Source: Liriodendron chinense (Eukaryota; Streptophyta; Magnoliopsida; Magnoliales; Magnoliaceae). Taken from it: DNA of 64,000 bases. A model generated the notes under the pieces. The model was not told the DNA's origin, did no database searches, and worked only from the letters and a program-made list of their open reading frames with translations. Both the position numbers and the translations under genes were made by a program. Each line of letters begins with the position of its first letter. Position 1 is the stretch's first letter. Positions 22,876 through 36,368 of the stretch are shown here, one piece after another. Location of the stretch: NCBI GenBank assembly GCA_003013855.2, contig ML058440.1, positions 1,674,001 to 1,738,000 on the forward strand. Reading direction: 5' to 3'.

Positions 22876-24249
22876 ACTTTCAATTTTAGTGCAGAAAAAG
22901 CAAACTATCATTGTCAACTTTGAAAAACTTCTAGAGTATCACATTGTAAATAATCATTACCCATTTGCTTGTATTTATATGGTGCAAATGCAAAACAAAA
23001 ACAGATCATGGGGGAAGATGAATGGATAAGATTGTAGTAAGTGGCCTTTCATTAAGTAGCTAGACTCTAAGATTAAATGGTAATCAACAGCCTCCGATTA
23101 ATTCGCTTGACGATTCTCTGCATCTTGGAATTGAAGTCACGTACTTCACAGAAAATTCATTACCCTGCGCTAAACTCATTTTATAATCAGTGGTCCACGT
23201 TTATTGCATTAAAGTTGTATTCTATGAACCTATTTCCTAATACAAGGGATCGCTGTGATTCGTAATTCAAACACGATCCAAAATTTACGACACGAAATGG
23301 AGAAAAAATTGATGTGGCCTGGCGTCCCCACCATCTGATGCCTACTCTTAAATATCCGGAACGACCGATCAGTTTATAGATGACACACAAGAATGGATGG
23401 TGGAGGAGAAATTGACGGCTCATCTAGACTCAATGCTAACGTGTGGCCCACCTGATGTTTCGTTCATCGAATCTACAGAGTGGGCTCCGCCTGATGACCT
23501 GATTTTATCAGATTCTAAATCCTCAAAATTAGGGGAGGGATAGATATGAAGCATCTATCCAACTGTAGTAGTCCAAGCGTACCACCCCCCATTATGTGTC
23601 TGAATTTATCACGATTATAGTTGAACCCATGGCATACTCAATCTAACCATCCAACGGTGAGATCATCCAAACCATTGATTTCATGGGCTCACCTAATAAA
23701 AGTCTTACAACTATATCATCAAAAATCTACTTTGATATATAGTTCATGAAGAATGTAGCCCAATCCTAAGTTGGAAACTGGGACCCAAGGATCCTGATGC
23801 CCCATTTTACAATTTTTTATGGGCCACCATTAAAAAAAAAAAAAAAAAACTCATATGGACTAGTGGATGCTGTCCTTCAAAACAATGGCCTCTTTCCTGT
23901 AAACATGTCTGGGAGATTGTAGATGATATGGTTCTGGCTACCTATATTTAACATACACTGGAGCCGGCATGTTCAGACCCATTGACTATCAGTGGTTGAT
24001 GTTGTAGTTCTCACCATAGATAGGGACGTTGACCAAAATAGCCCCAGAGTATGTAATTTTCACGTGATTAGCTTCCCTTTACAAAGCCTTTCTCGTTTGA
24101 TGCTCTCTGACAGTAATTGAAAATTTTAAGGAACAAAAATGCCCCTCTCCGTGGAGCAAAGCACCCGTCCGGGCATAATGCGGGAGGAATTTAGATTACG
24201 GTTGTGTAAGCACACGGGGTAAACACTATGAGGCTACTATGGTGTTTGT
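22876..24249. other. Intergenic DNA before the segmental duplication
   Basis: Contains an A run near 23,832 and several 'ggcccacctgatg' style repeat fragments. No gene recognised. Confidence 0.5.
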
Positions 24250-25355
24250 GAGAAATCCCCACTGTTTACATGTTTTGCCAAATCATTTTATGACATAGCA
24301 AAAAAATGAGGTAGATCCAAAGCTTAAGTGGGCCACACAACAAAAAACAATACATGGAGACCGTATGCCAGCAGTTGAAACATTTGTGGGGCCATAGAAG
24401 CTTTGGACCAGGCTAATATTTTTATTCTTTCAGTTCATCCCAGTGGTAAGGACCTTATGAGCATTTGGGTTGCTTTATGAACGGTTTGGATTGCATATAA
24501 ACATCACGGTGGAGCCCATAAAGGTTTAAACGGTAAACAACCAATTTCGCTGTTTCCATTCATGTGGCCCACTTGAGTTTCAAATCTGTCTAATTTTTTG
24601 TCTCATGTCTCAACATGATCTTCCAAAATGAATGGATCATGGAAATCATTTCCCATAAACATCATGGTGGGCCCAACATAGCTTCCAATGGTAGGAACTT
24701 CTTGCAAAAGGCTTTTGCTGGAAATCCTTGTCATGTGACCCAAATTGGGTGGCAGGACCTAGCTAGAGAGAGATGGTCTTGTCAGGTGCTTTGTGGGGCC
24801 CATTGTGATGTATGTCTTTTATCCACGTCATCCATCCATTTTGAAAGATTATTTTAAGGCATGTGCCCAAAAAATGAGGCATGTCAAAGGCTCAAGTAAT
24901 GGACCACACGATAAAAGGCGGTGAGATTATAAACCTACCATTGAAAACTTTTCGGAGTCCCATAATTTTTGGATCAAGCTGATATTTGTGTTTTCTCTTC
25001 ATATAAGTCTACGTGACCTTGAGAACAAGCCAGATGGCAAATAGACATCACGGTGGGCCCTAAGAAGTTTTCGATGCCAGGAGTTCAATCCCCACCGTTT
25101 CTGAAGTGTGGTTTACTTGGGCCCCATTATAACTCTAGCTTGTTTTGTCAATATAGACGGCATGTATAAATATATACATTACGATGGGCCACAACAACTA
25201 ATAATAGTGGCCATTCACTCTCAACTATTTTCTTGTGATGAGGCCCACCTTATCTGTGGATTATGTAACTCGTTCTTTGGTTGATAACGTTAAATTAAAT
25301 TATGAATCCAATGGATGGAGTGGAATCGACACATATCCCATGGTGGGCCCTACAA
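24250..25355. repeat. Two adjacent degenerate foldback MITE-like modules
   Basis: Modules 'atcacggtggagccca', 'gtgggccacac', 'gtggcccacttgag' and 'aaatgaatggatcatgg' occur in opposed orientations around centres near 24,520 and 25,060, as in foldback elements. Exact ends not resolved. A matching pair lies at 52,484-53,595. Confidence 0.5.
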
Positions 25356-25762
25356 CCCTTAACAAATGACAACCGCAACCCTTAACACATGACAACCACG
25401 ACCCAAACCCTTAATATATGACAACCTAAACCCTTAATGATAACCTTGACCCTTAACACATGACAACCATGACCTAGACACTTAACACATCACAACCGAG
25501 TCCCTTAACACATGACAACCATGATACAAACCCTTAACACATGACAACTTAAGCCTTAACACATGACAACGATGACTCAAACCCTTAACGCATAACAACC
25601 ACGAGCCAGACCCTTAACATATCATGATACCTCAACTCGTAACACATGATAACCTAGACCCTTAATACATGACAACCATAACCCTTAACACATGGCAACC
25701 ACAACTCAAACCCTTAATACATGATAACCTCGACCCTAAACACATGACAACCTCAACCCTGG
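25356..25762. repeat. Minisatellite, units of ~23 and ~29 bp (copy A)
   Basis: About 16 tandem variants of 'cccttaacacatgacaaccacga', alternating between roughly 23-bp units and 29-bp units that carry an extra 'cccaaa'-type hexamer. The array lies inside the duplicated block. Confidence 0.9.
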
Positions 25763-27315
25763 TTGACATTTGGTAGGGTTGAGGTTAACATAACTGTTCA
25801 ATCAAGGTAATACATAACAAAATTCAGATTCTTTCTCTGTCATTGTCTTCCACATGACAACTACAACCATCCCTCTTCACCTCGAATCCCTTCCAATAAT
25901 CACTTCTCCCCACGACAACAATCACGGCCATCCCTTCTATCCACAAGTAAAAGTGGCTTTTATCTCTAAGAAAATGTTATTCTGCAAAAAATAAAATAAA
26001 AATTCATTCAAAATATCTTCCACATATTAGTCGCTTCCATCTCTAAGAAATGTGGTCATCGAAGAAAAAATAACACTCATTTTGAAGGGTGCAAAAATTG
26101 TTGGTGGTGCCCATACACCAAAGAAGTTGATGATGGTGACAGTATGTTGGAAAATGCAGTTGGGTGGGGTGATGGTGGATCCCCGAAAAACATGTTCGAA
26201 AAGGAAGAACAAAAGTCTTAGGAAAACAACAATGGGTCATCGAATGCCTCTGTCCCTACTTAAAGGATCTTCGATTCACGTCTCTAGAGCCCATTGTCAG
26301 GTATAACTCAAATCCATTCTGTCCATTGAAGTCAGAATTTTATAAAAGGCCATTATTGGAGGAATGATCCACATCCGCTAATCATGTGGACCACACCACA
26401 TGGAAATAATTAGCAATGAACGGCCACCATTATCATTTGTCGGGTCTTGTGGGCCACAAAGAGCTTATATCGACATAAGGTTACTATCTTTCCAAAGAAA
26501 TGATGGGCCACAAAGAGGATGAACAGATTCAATCAACCTTTCGGTGGGCCCAATCACCAAGTGGTAGTTATAACATGCTTCAGGATCAAAGATACAAAGC
26601 TTTGCCCACATTCAAAGGTCCATGTGGGCACTAGGTTCCAAAGCAAGAGTTTTTTAGTCCACTAATTCTCCAAAAAGTGAACAGAAGGGTCAAACAAAGA
26701 AGGCTTTGTAAAGGGAAGCCAATCACTAAGTTTGGCCATTTTAGTTAAAATCCTCATAAAGAATCTTAAGATCCATACCTAACCTCTGACTTTTTAAAGT
26801 CGAATGTGAACCATTAAGAGGTTTGTTCTAAGGTTATTAGCAGATAGAGATGGTCACAATCATCTCTTAAGGATAAATTTCTCACGGTAACACCGATGGC
26901 AAAGATCAGTCACGATCAGCATGTGAGAACGGGTAGGGGGCAACCCACTATATCTGGATCCTAACTAGTGTTAGAGGCAAAACGAACTCCTGATCAGCTT
27001 GCCTTCCTGGAGACAACGCTACCCAAGGTGGATTCGTCGAATGAACTATTCATATCTATTGTTCGAAGTTGTGGGATCCCACCGTCCATTTTCATATGGC
27101 GGATTGATTTTCTTCTTTTGGGCATGAACTCTTCAGCATCCAGTGAAAAGTGGGTCAGACCTAATGGATGGTCTTAAGTTAATAATTTGAGACCCTTAGC
27201 ATCAAGGTTAATGGGGCCCTTTTATTTTATTTTATTTTATTTTTACACTAGTAAGGTTTAAAAGATGAGACAACCGGAGATCGAACCAAACCGACAAGGC
27301 TGCAGGGGATTCCCC
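25763..27315. other. Non-coding DNA within duplication copy A
   Basis: Short frames (for example 26,052-26,306 and 26,968-27,177) have counterparts in copy B, but the copies differ by mostly amino-acid-changing substitutions or frame breaks, so coding constraint is not apparent. An A-specific stretch near 27,128-27,265 includes a (TTTTA)n tract. Confidence 0.5.
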
Positions 27316-27725
27316 TAAGCTCTGTGGGCCCCCCGCGATGTATGTGTTATATCTACTCCGTCCATATGTTTGTCATTTTAGGTAGCCCAGACATGAGGCA
27401 GATCAAAATCTCAAGTGGACCGCACCATGGTGGGGATAGAATGCCGACTGTTAAAAACTTCCTAGTACCCCATGACGTTTATAGGTCATCCAAGCTGTTC
27501 GTAAAGTGACTCTGACCTGGATGAAGGTAACACAAAAAATAGCAGCTTGATACAAAACTTGTGTGACAGTTAGGCATTGAATCCCCACTGTTTCATATGG
27601 TGTGCTCCACTTGAGCTTTGAATCTACCTCATGTTTAGGCTTTTATTACTAGAATGAGCCGGCGAAACGAATGAACTGAGTGGATATAGGACGTACCTCA
27701 CAGCGGGTCCCACCGAGCTTCTGCT
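27316..27725. mobile_element. Foldback MITE-like element (copy A)
   Basis: 'tctgtgggccccccgcgatgtatg' with 'acatgaggcagatc' on the left is mirrored by 'cctcatgtttaggc' and 'acgtacctcacagcgggtccca' on the right. Counterpart at about 55,985-56,395 in copy B, so insertion predates the duplication. Confidence 0.55.
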
Positions 27726-28454
27726 GGAGGCAATCGGCACGACGGACCTGCGTATCTGCAAAATACCTGTAAACACCTCCACATATATACCGTGCATCAC
27801 ATGAACCTCGCAGCGTATCTGCAACATATGGTGATCAAATCTATCGGTTAATCTTCTTCATCCATTAATCATGGCCTTCAAATGGACGGTTAAAAAACGA
27901 GATGAACAACAGCCGACGCCCCACTAGGAGAACCATGAGGCTTGGATTATTCTGTCCGTATGAATTCTGTACAACTGTAGGGCAACCAGATTGACGGTTT
28001 TGAAAATAAGCCACGTGCATGGCCGATACGAACGATCTATGGATAATCTCGACAAGTACGAACTCATATAATTAAACTGGGATGGCGGCGAAAAGAAAGC
28101 ACTAAAGCCACGAAATATCCACAGCAGACAGGGCACCTTGTAAAGCAATCTAGACCGTCCAAATTGCAGAAGGAATTGTCGACTGAGGTCAAGCCAAAAA
28201 TCTCACTCGGAAGACGATAATAACCTCTTGATTTTTATTATTAAATTTGGTCGATCTAGACCACCCTGCCACGTGTAGGGTCGAAAGATTCTGCCAGCTC
28301 TTCTGTAGCATCTCCTATAATTCTTTTTTGCTATTTATCTTGCCAAGTTGCATTGACATTCGCTATTCCACACGCGAGAAGAAAACTCAGCGCTCACGAC
28401 GCAGCACGCGCGTCTATTTGCACAAGTTTGTGATAACCCAAAGGATCCTTTACG

Positions 28455-30330
28455 TGTTCAACCCGGCCCGACCCGACCCGACCCGAGTCGAACCGAACCG
28501 GTTTTTTTCTAGTTTAGGGTTGAAAATTTTGACCCAAATTTAATTTTTTGGTTGACCCAGCCCGACCTGAATTTTTATGGATCGGGTTAGAGTTAAAGGT
28601 GACCCAACCTGACTCGACCCAAATCATATAGGGGTTAAGTAGACTATTATATATTGATTTTCTTATTAGCTAAATAATGCATAGTTTTTTTTCTTACATA
28701 CCCTTTTGGATGATGGAATAGTGAATTCTACTTCTGATGAAAGTGGGCCCCATTTTTGTTGGTGAGTGTGCATTAACAATTGGTGCACATGTTTACACTG
28801 AATTGGGTGGATCGGTCAACAACTGTTGACCCAATCAAAACCAAAACTAAGAGAAAATTTTCTCTCCATCTGTTTTCGTCAAAGCGTCTCAAACGAACAC
28901 TATCCGTTTTCAAGATTGTGTGGCCCACTTTCAAACAGCAGTATGGCTGATTCAATCCACTCATATGGTTCGGATATGGAAGTCTAGCAAACTCCAAGTG
29001 TTTCATTGAAGGTATTGTTGTATAGTGTACACAGTTAGAGGCTAAAGATAGCAGTGAGTAACTGATTTTGTGTTTCCAGTCCCTTAAAAACTTGACCACT
29101 GAGACCAATGTGGCCTACCTTGGCTCGATCCAACCTTCTATCAGTTTTTAGCATCATTTTAACCAAAACCCAAGTGATATCAGGTGTGGACGCTCATATG
29201 TGTAACTATTGTTAGACATATAAGTTGCATTGTACGGGTATTGGGTCCGAAAATGAAAATATTTTGTTTTCTTTTTTTCTCACATCCGTTTCTTTCTCTA
29301 TTAATCTCGATCCATGATAATGCATTCGAGCAAATCTAAGCCATTCATAACCCTTAGTCGCAAGCTATATCCTAGTCGTCCATTGATGTTCACCCAGATT
29401 AGGGTTGAAAATGTCATTATATAAATGAGATTCCCCCCGGTTTTTCTCTATTCTTGCATCCATAAACCCTAAATCTCATGCTAACCATATAAACACGTCC
29501 GTTAGAAAGAGTTGGAGCTGAAATCTTAGAATTTCCTAAGCTCCTCGAAATGATTCTACTAGATCCATCGTTGTTGGATTGAAGGAAAACTAACGATTGA
29601 CATTTTACCATTGGAGGTCAGGTCTTCTTTTCTAGTGGTGTTGTTGCTACTGAGGTCATTATTGGGTTGCATTCATAGAGTTCTTGCTGCTGAGGTATAG
29701 GTAAGATAATCAGTCATTTCATCTTTTTATTACATCTATGATCGACCCAATTTGTTACGGAGTGGTAAACCGAGTCGAACTCATTTTATGCCTAGTTCAT
29801 ATTAGTTGATAGACGTTGTATATGATCCGAGGAATGTTTGATTTAGTTCAGCTATTTAAGATTGATCATGATCATATATCCTTGCTCTTGAAGTTCAATA
29901 TGCTTGAAACTAGTTGTAACTTGCATTGAGTTAACTCAAATACCTTCAGTTATCTTTGTGGTGAAGTCTATATCCATGAAAATTCATGTCAGATTCATGA
30001 GCAATGTTGGGCAGGCATTAGTAGCTAAAGATTTCAGTCTAGTTGTGAATTGATTTAATAAAATTCCTCTATTAGGTGAGTCTTTCTTGGGAATGCTTAG
30101 TGTTTTGATTCAAATTGAGACTTGAAATAAGATATGATTTTAGTTTAATCTACAAATTAGTTAGTTGATCATTAAAATGTGGGTCAAGCTGACCCAACCC
30201 GGTTTAATTTTGATTGGGTAAGAGTTCGGAAAATCCAACCCAAATTCAATTTGGGTTGGGTTAAGGTTGATGTGGAAATGAACCTGACCCGAACTTGACC
30301 CAACTCGACCTATTTCCACCTCTAGTTGTG
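28455..30330. repeat. 'acccgaccc'-bounded repeat region (copy A)
   Basis: Blocks rich in 'acccgacccg' and 'gggttgggt' lie at both sides (28,460-28,640 and 30,180-30,330) around about 1.5 kb of unrecognised DNA, suggesting an old non-autonomous DNA element. Repeated at about 57,025-58,850. Clean terminal repeats were not identified. Confidence 0.35.
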
Positions 30331-30604
30331 GGCCACTGTTAAAAATAGATGGATTTTTAAAAGGGAGGCCTCACTGTAATAATCGTTATAAGGTTGAAAG
30401 GTGAGTCATAATATTTCACACATACGCATGTCGGCTAGAAGATGGCCACAGTGCGCTGAACAAATGGATATCTAAGGTAGGTTTCTTTTAATCGTCCATT
30501 TTTTATACTCTATGGCCCACTTGGGAAAAAATCGGACATGGTGAGGGCAAACATGCTGAACGGCTCTGATTTTCACTTTTAACGATATAGGTGTTGTCTT
30601 GTGG

Positions 30605-31888
30605 GCTGAGGTACACCTAGGCACAGTAAATAGATCAACCGACCCAATGGGGTATTGACCCAACTCAAATCCGACCTTTTTGTTAAATGGTAATGGTTTA
30701 GGTCCCATAATAGACCTAATTGCTAACCAGGTCTAGATATGGTTTCCTTTATATTAGGCCCGACTCGACCCGACCTAAACCCATTTAGTAAATGGGTGAG
30801 TCTGGTCTATGTTGTAAGAGACCCATCCTGACCCAGACCCGTCCAAACCCAGTTGTAAACTCGATAAAAATGTTTGCGTACCTAGACAGGTAACATGGGA
30901 AAACGAGAAATTCATCTCATGTCTGGCTGAGAATACATCCGATTGAGAATATAAGGCACCACATAATCCAAATCGACACGCTAAAGATGGTGGAATTAGT
31001 AAATTAGGATGTACACAGATTGCATATGAAAGGCTTTTGCAAGAAGTTCTTGCATTAGGATGTTAAGTGAGGCCCAACGTGATTTTTATGAGAAATTTGC
31101 GCCATTCATCCATTAGCTTCGAGCTGCAATTCCTGAAGATATGTAAATTTAGTTCTTAAGGTTTTATATTTATATAATTAACTTAGTATAGAAAACTATT
31201 TTCTATATTTATTGACTAGTTTTTACTATTTTATGTGTAACATCTATAAATCTTAAATTAGACAGTCATATGATGAATGATGATTGTAATAAGCTTAAGA
31301 TTGGTTTATAGTTGAATCATAATGTATATATCTTGTTTAACTTTTCTTTTTAAAAATTTAAGTTTTATAAACATTTTTCTTTGAATAATATTTGAGATAA
31401 TTTTAAATTTTTAGACAAGGCTTGCATCAAAATTTAAGATGTAGCTCATTTAAAAGAGAGTTCATGGTCAACGTGGAGCAACTGACCAAGTAAAGATAAT
31501 CATCTCTATGATTATGATATTTACTTGCGTCATTATTCGCATTTTATTATTATAAAAAGTTGCTAAATTTAATTTTTATTATTAATTGGCATTGATGAAT
31601 TTTGATATAAAATCAAGGTGATCTAGACCTATTAAACCCAACCAGACCCATTTATAAATGGCTCTAGTTCAGGTCTGGATATCTTTTAACCAGATCCGTT
31701 AGACCCAATCCATTTATAAATGGGTTTGGGTGGATCTCCCTCCACCAAGCCTGGACTTGATAGGGTTGACTCAGACTCGACCCAAACCTATTAATTTAGT
31801 AAAAGGTCTTTGGTCTAAAATTTTGACCCAAACCCATTTAGTAAATGGGCGGGTCTGATTTTAGCTAAACCTACCATTTATAGCCTTG
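30605..31888. repeat. 'acccatttagtaaatggg'-rich element (copy A), hAT-like candidate
   Basis: The left end (ctaggcacagtaaatagatc) and the inverted right end (ccaaggctataaatgg) resemble each other, and 'aacccatttagtaaatggg' palindromes occur near both ends. Counterpart at about 59,137-60,429. Non-coding, AT-rich interior. Confidence 0.35.
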
Positions 31889-33300
31889 GGCACACCATCA
31901 TATAAGAACAATCCACACGAAAAAGCTAACTTCATCTCTATATCCAAGCAACAAGATGGTAGTGAGTGGTTACAAGGGCAATGTAATTAATTTTTCAGCA
32001 TTTTATGTAATTTGTGAAGTATTCGGGAGATGGTGGGGAGTAAATGGCTGTAAATGGTCTGCGTAGTACATTTGAATGGAGTAAACGCATGAGAAAGAAA
32101 TGAATTGCCAGCAAATAAACCCGGAAGTGAAATTCCCTTGAAAAGAGATATTTGGAAGTAAACAGGAAATGCCATTTAGGATTCTCTTTCAGAGTTGTAC
32201 AAGTGAACAAAGGTGTCACTACACACATGTCTACTGTACAAGTGGTACACTGATGATACTTTGGAACAATCAAATTATCATACTCTGGAACAATCAAATT
32301 ATCAATCCCGTTACTAAAATCACACTAACAAAAATGTTATCAAACCATCCAAATGGTAACCATCTAAATAGACAGTTCAAAAATATTACAAAGTTGCTTA
32401 TTTGTGGTCATTACGTTTGTGGTCCATCCAAACTTTTCTAATACATTTCAATTCCTTCCTTTTACTCCGGTCCAAACAGAATATTTGAATTTCAAATACA
32501 TTTTATTTACTCAGCATTCAAAAACAACTGATTAAGTCATATACTTTCAATTTATTTACCTCCAATTTTAATTTTACAAAGCTCGCTCGTTTGGTTAAAT
32601 AAATTATCCTGTATTTACCGGTAAATAGATCATTATTACTAAGTAAACCCTCTTCAAAAAGCGCGAAAAACAGAGGTTCGTTGACCGCTAATATCGTCTT
32701 ACGCTGCGTGAGACGAAATTGCCGCTTACTGCGGGATTTACAGACGAAATGGCTTGTGAAGTACATTTAATTTTCAAATTGCCAAGGGCATTTACATAAT
32801 TTGATTCTGGGCCGGCTGGCCCGCCTCACTCGTTCCGTCAAAAGAAAACCCTGATACTGGTAGAGTTAGATACTCGATACAAAAGCAGTAAAAAACAATC
32901 GTCGGTGTGAAATATTATAAACTTGAAAATTAGACCGTACAAAATGCGATACTTGCATTTTGTTATCCATCATCGACTAAAAGTTATTTTTTCATTGGTG
33001 TGGCCCACCACAAGCAATGGACCTGATTTATGCACAAGGTGTAAAATATTATAAACTTGAAAATTAGCCCGTACAAAATGCGATACTTGTATTTTGTTAT
33101 CCATCATCGGCTAAGAGTTAATTTTTTCTTTGGTGTGGCCCACCTGAGAAGCAATGGTGCTGATTGTTGCACAAGGTGGTTCTCATGGTGGGGACCAACC
33201 TATTGGACGGGGTGGATGTCGCATGCACATGATAGGTTGGAACTTATCCACTGAATGGACGGTAACTTACCGTACAAACGGTTGGATGTCAGCATTTTTA
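31889..33300 (+). promoter_or_regulatory. Upstream region of P450 gene 2, with a tandemly doubled ~133-bp module
   Basis: Two copies of a module beginning 'gtgaaatattataaacttg' and containing 'gtacaaaatgcgatacttg', 'ttatccatcatcg' and 'ggtgtggcccacc' start at about 32,905 and 33,038, ending near 33,178. A similar pair lies upstream of gene 3 at 61,966-62,245. Likely cis-regulatory by position only. The rest of the interval is AT-rich with no gene. Confidence 0.5.
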
Positions 33301-33310
33301 GTTTATATAA
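33301..33310 (+). promoter_or_regulatory. Candidate TATA box of P450 gene 2
   Basis: 'gtttatataa' lies 45-54 bp upstream of the ATG and is preserved at the same place before gene 3 (62,368-62,377). Confidence 0.5.
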
Positions 33311-33354
33311 CTCATCTTTGCTTCTTTCTCCCAATTTCCCAACCAAGCTCCTAA

Positions 33355-36326
33355 ATGGATATTTTCACTTTGCCGTATCTTGCAATCTCTCTTCTCATTG
33401 CTGGCCTCGCTGCAGTCGCTCTGTTCTTCATAGGCTTTGTATTAGCCTTGCAAATTTACTATTTCAAGGCAATGCTATGTAAAGATCAGCGCCATCCAGT
33501 CGTAGGGACTATATTGAGTCAGCTCATTCACTTCAACACTCTCTTCGATTACCTTACATCGCCGGCCCACAAGTACCCCACTTATCGTCTAATCGCTTTT
33601 CCGCATGATCGAATCTACACCTGTGATCCAGCCAATATAGAACACATCCTCAAAACCAATTTCTCTAACTACAGCAAGGTAATCACATTCAAGAACTTAA
33701 TCATGCAGTTGAATTATATTGTATTCCAGTACAGAAAGATGTGATTTTCTGGTGCTGGGTTTGTGCAAGTGGGGCCCCTTTTTTAGTGATCCATATCGTT
33801 CATGGACGATGACTCAGAATTCTCCTCGATGGGATGATTCTAGCTCTTTAGTTGATATCCTACAAATAATTAAGAAAAGGAATCGAGAGCGGTTGACTTT
33901 CAAATGAAAAATACCAAAATTGCATGGCTAGAATTTTCCAATCCAGGAATTCTTTTTTATTTTATTTTTTGGGTTTGATCCATCCATGGTGGGGCATCCA
34001 AATGACGGGTTCGGATCACTGAATGATGGTCCCACTTGTACAAACTGGAAAAGATTTTGATGATTCATTTGTTGGACCCTTTCGCGGAAATGGGCCGTAT
34101 GCTAGGTCCTTTGATTGATCTTCCACCCATTGATTGAGGACAATTGGTTGGAAATTTTACCAAGTGTCCAATTTGGATGGGCAATGATCATTTGACTGGT
34201 GTGATCTTGGGGTACAACCGATCCAAGGTAGGACCCTGCAGATCAATGGTCTGGATCTTCTAAATACATGACAGGTGAACCTAGATGGTTGATTCAATGG
34301 TTCCTCATGAAATTGAATTAAGAAAACCAGTCTGTTTGTAATTAGTTTCTGTTGTATGAAAATCTACTGCAGGGAGAGTTTATTTATAACATAATGAAGG
34401 ATCTATTCGGAGATGGGATTTTCACAGTGGACGGTGATAGATGGCGCCACCAGAGAAAGCTTGCGAGTTATGAATTCTCCACCAGAGTTTTGAGGGAATT
34501 CAGCAGTTTTGTCTTTCGCGACAATGCCGTGAAGTTGGCAGAAAAGGCTTCAGATGCAGCAACTGCTAACAAGGCCATGGATGTGCAGGTTCTTTTAGTT
34601 GCATTTTTCATGGGATGTGTCTGTTCTCTTTGCATTGATTCAGTGTTAATTACGACTATGATCCTACACATGGTTGAACTGATGGTAAATCTGATCATTC
34701 ATCTAGTGGGTTCTTCTGTGGACCAACCATGGTTCAGAGAATATACCAGCTAGATGATTCTAGCCCTCTTGAATGTTTTGATTTTTTTACCATCTGTTCC
34801 TGATTGGATAGCTGGAATTTCCCGACAAGTGTTATTTTCTCTATAATGAGTCACTGATGGTGGTGCCTACCTGATCAATTGTCTGTGCTCACCAACCGTA
34901 CGCCCATGTATATGGATTATGGAAGTGAGACGATTCACTGCAGAGAAACAGATCAACTTAGCTGTGGTTAACAATGATTGTACAAATTGTGGGTCCAGGA
35001 ATGGATGGACTGAAGCTAAAAATAAAGCGAGCAGATGATCCTATCCATCCTGATGGTTTTCCTACAAATTGACAGTAAAAAAAAAAAAGAAGGGACAATC
35101 TATAAAGGTCACTGATCAGATGGGATTTTCAGGTATGGTGGGTGATTTGGATTGGCCCTGATCAAATGAACAAGTGTCCTACTTCTCGATTTTATTCAAA
35201 TTCTGTTTTACTTAATTGTAGGATCTGTTGATGAAATCAACCTTAGATTCAATATTTAAGGTTGGATTTGGGGTCGATCTAAACGGTCTATCGGGATCAG
35301 ATGAGTTTGGAAATCAATTCAACAAGGCTTTTGATGAAGCGAACGTGATCTCATACTGGAGATTCGTCGATGTTTTTTGGAAGCTTAAGAGATTTCTAAA
35401 TATTGGTACTGAAGCTGCTATGAAGAGAAATGTGAAGGTGGACGACTTCGTGTTCCAACTGATTCGACACAAGAGGGAGCAGATGAAAACTGAAAAGAAT
35501 CATGTAAGGAAACTAATTTGTATTACACAACTGGGCCATAATAAAGGATAATGGGACACTAACACCCAGCCGTCCATTTAGTAGGACGTGAGAAAATCAA
35601 ATTTCCAATCTCACTCAAATCCCACCTGTGTGCATTTTGTCTTTGTAAACAGAGGAGCAAAGAAGACATATTGTCGAGGTTTCTTATAGAGAGCGAAAAG
35701 GATCCAGATAACATGACAGATCAGTACTTGAGAGACATAATCCTCAATTTCATCATCGCGGGGCGGGACACCACGTCAGCCACGCTTACCTGGTTCTTTT
35801 ACATGCTTTGCAAACATCCCCTCATACAAGAGAAGGTTGCTCGAGAAGTGAGAGAAGCGTCCGAAGTGAATGAGAATGCTTCAATTAGCGAATTCGCTGC
35901 AAGTTTAACAGAAGAGGCTATTGACAAGATGCACTATCTCCACGCAACACTGTCTGAGACTCTCAGGCTTTATCCTGCAGTTGCAGTGGTAATATACCAA
36001 TCTATTAGTTAGATTTCGGTAAATTAAGATTGCTATTTTGCTGTCATCTTTGGAACGTGGCCCATCATCGGAGAGGTAGAATATTGATTGAATGGTCATG
36101 ATCGATGTGAATGTACATGATTTTGGGGTGGTGATGGGCATATGGTGGATGTTAGAAAGACTGGTTATTTCAAAGTAATCCATTAACATTCAAGTGTTAC
36201 TCTTATGGTCTATACTTAGGCTAAGGAATACATAGTAACTTCCAAAATGTGACACATGCGTACAAGATCCTGACTGTTCATCACCGGAATCCTACCCCCG
36301 TATATGTTGTGGTCAGGAAATCAGGC

Positions 36327-36368
<42 letters not shown>

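Larger units (their letters stand above)
24250..34240 (+). repeat. Segmental duplication, copy A
   Basis: Sequence order here is reproduced at about 52,484-64,000: foldback modules, the 'ccttaacacatgacaacc' minisatellite, 'gttggtggtgcccatacacc', the 'aaacgaactcctgatca' block, the 'acccgacccgaccc' block, the 'acccatttagtaaatggg' block, the promoter and exon 1 of a CYP704 gene, and part of intron 1. The start is the common 'gagaaatc.ccactgtt' and DNA before it differs. Copy A lacks three transposons present in copy B and has about 130 bp (27,128-27,265) missing from B. Boundaries are by eye. Confidence 0.9.

Noticed and set aside
25356..25762. 'cccttaa/ccctaaa' units considered as interstitial telomere repeats
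   Set aside because: The unit is a 23/29-bp minisatellite; the plant telomere heptamer is not tandemly repeated.
26968..27177. Frame starting L-E-A-K-R-T-P-D-Q-L, present in both duplicates (also 55,772-55,984)
   Set aside because: Most differences between the copies change amino acids and the 3' parts differ entirely, so no coding constraint is visible.
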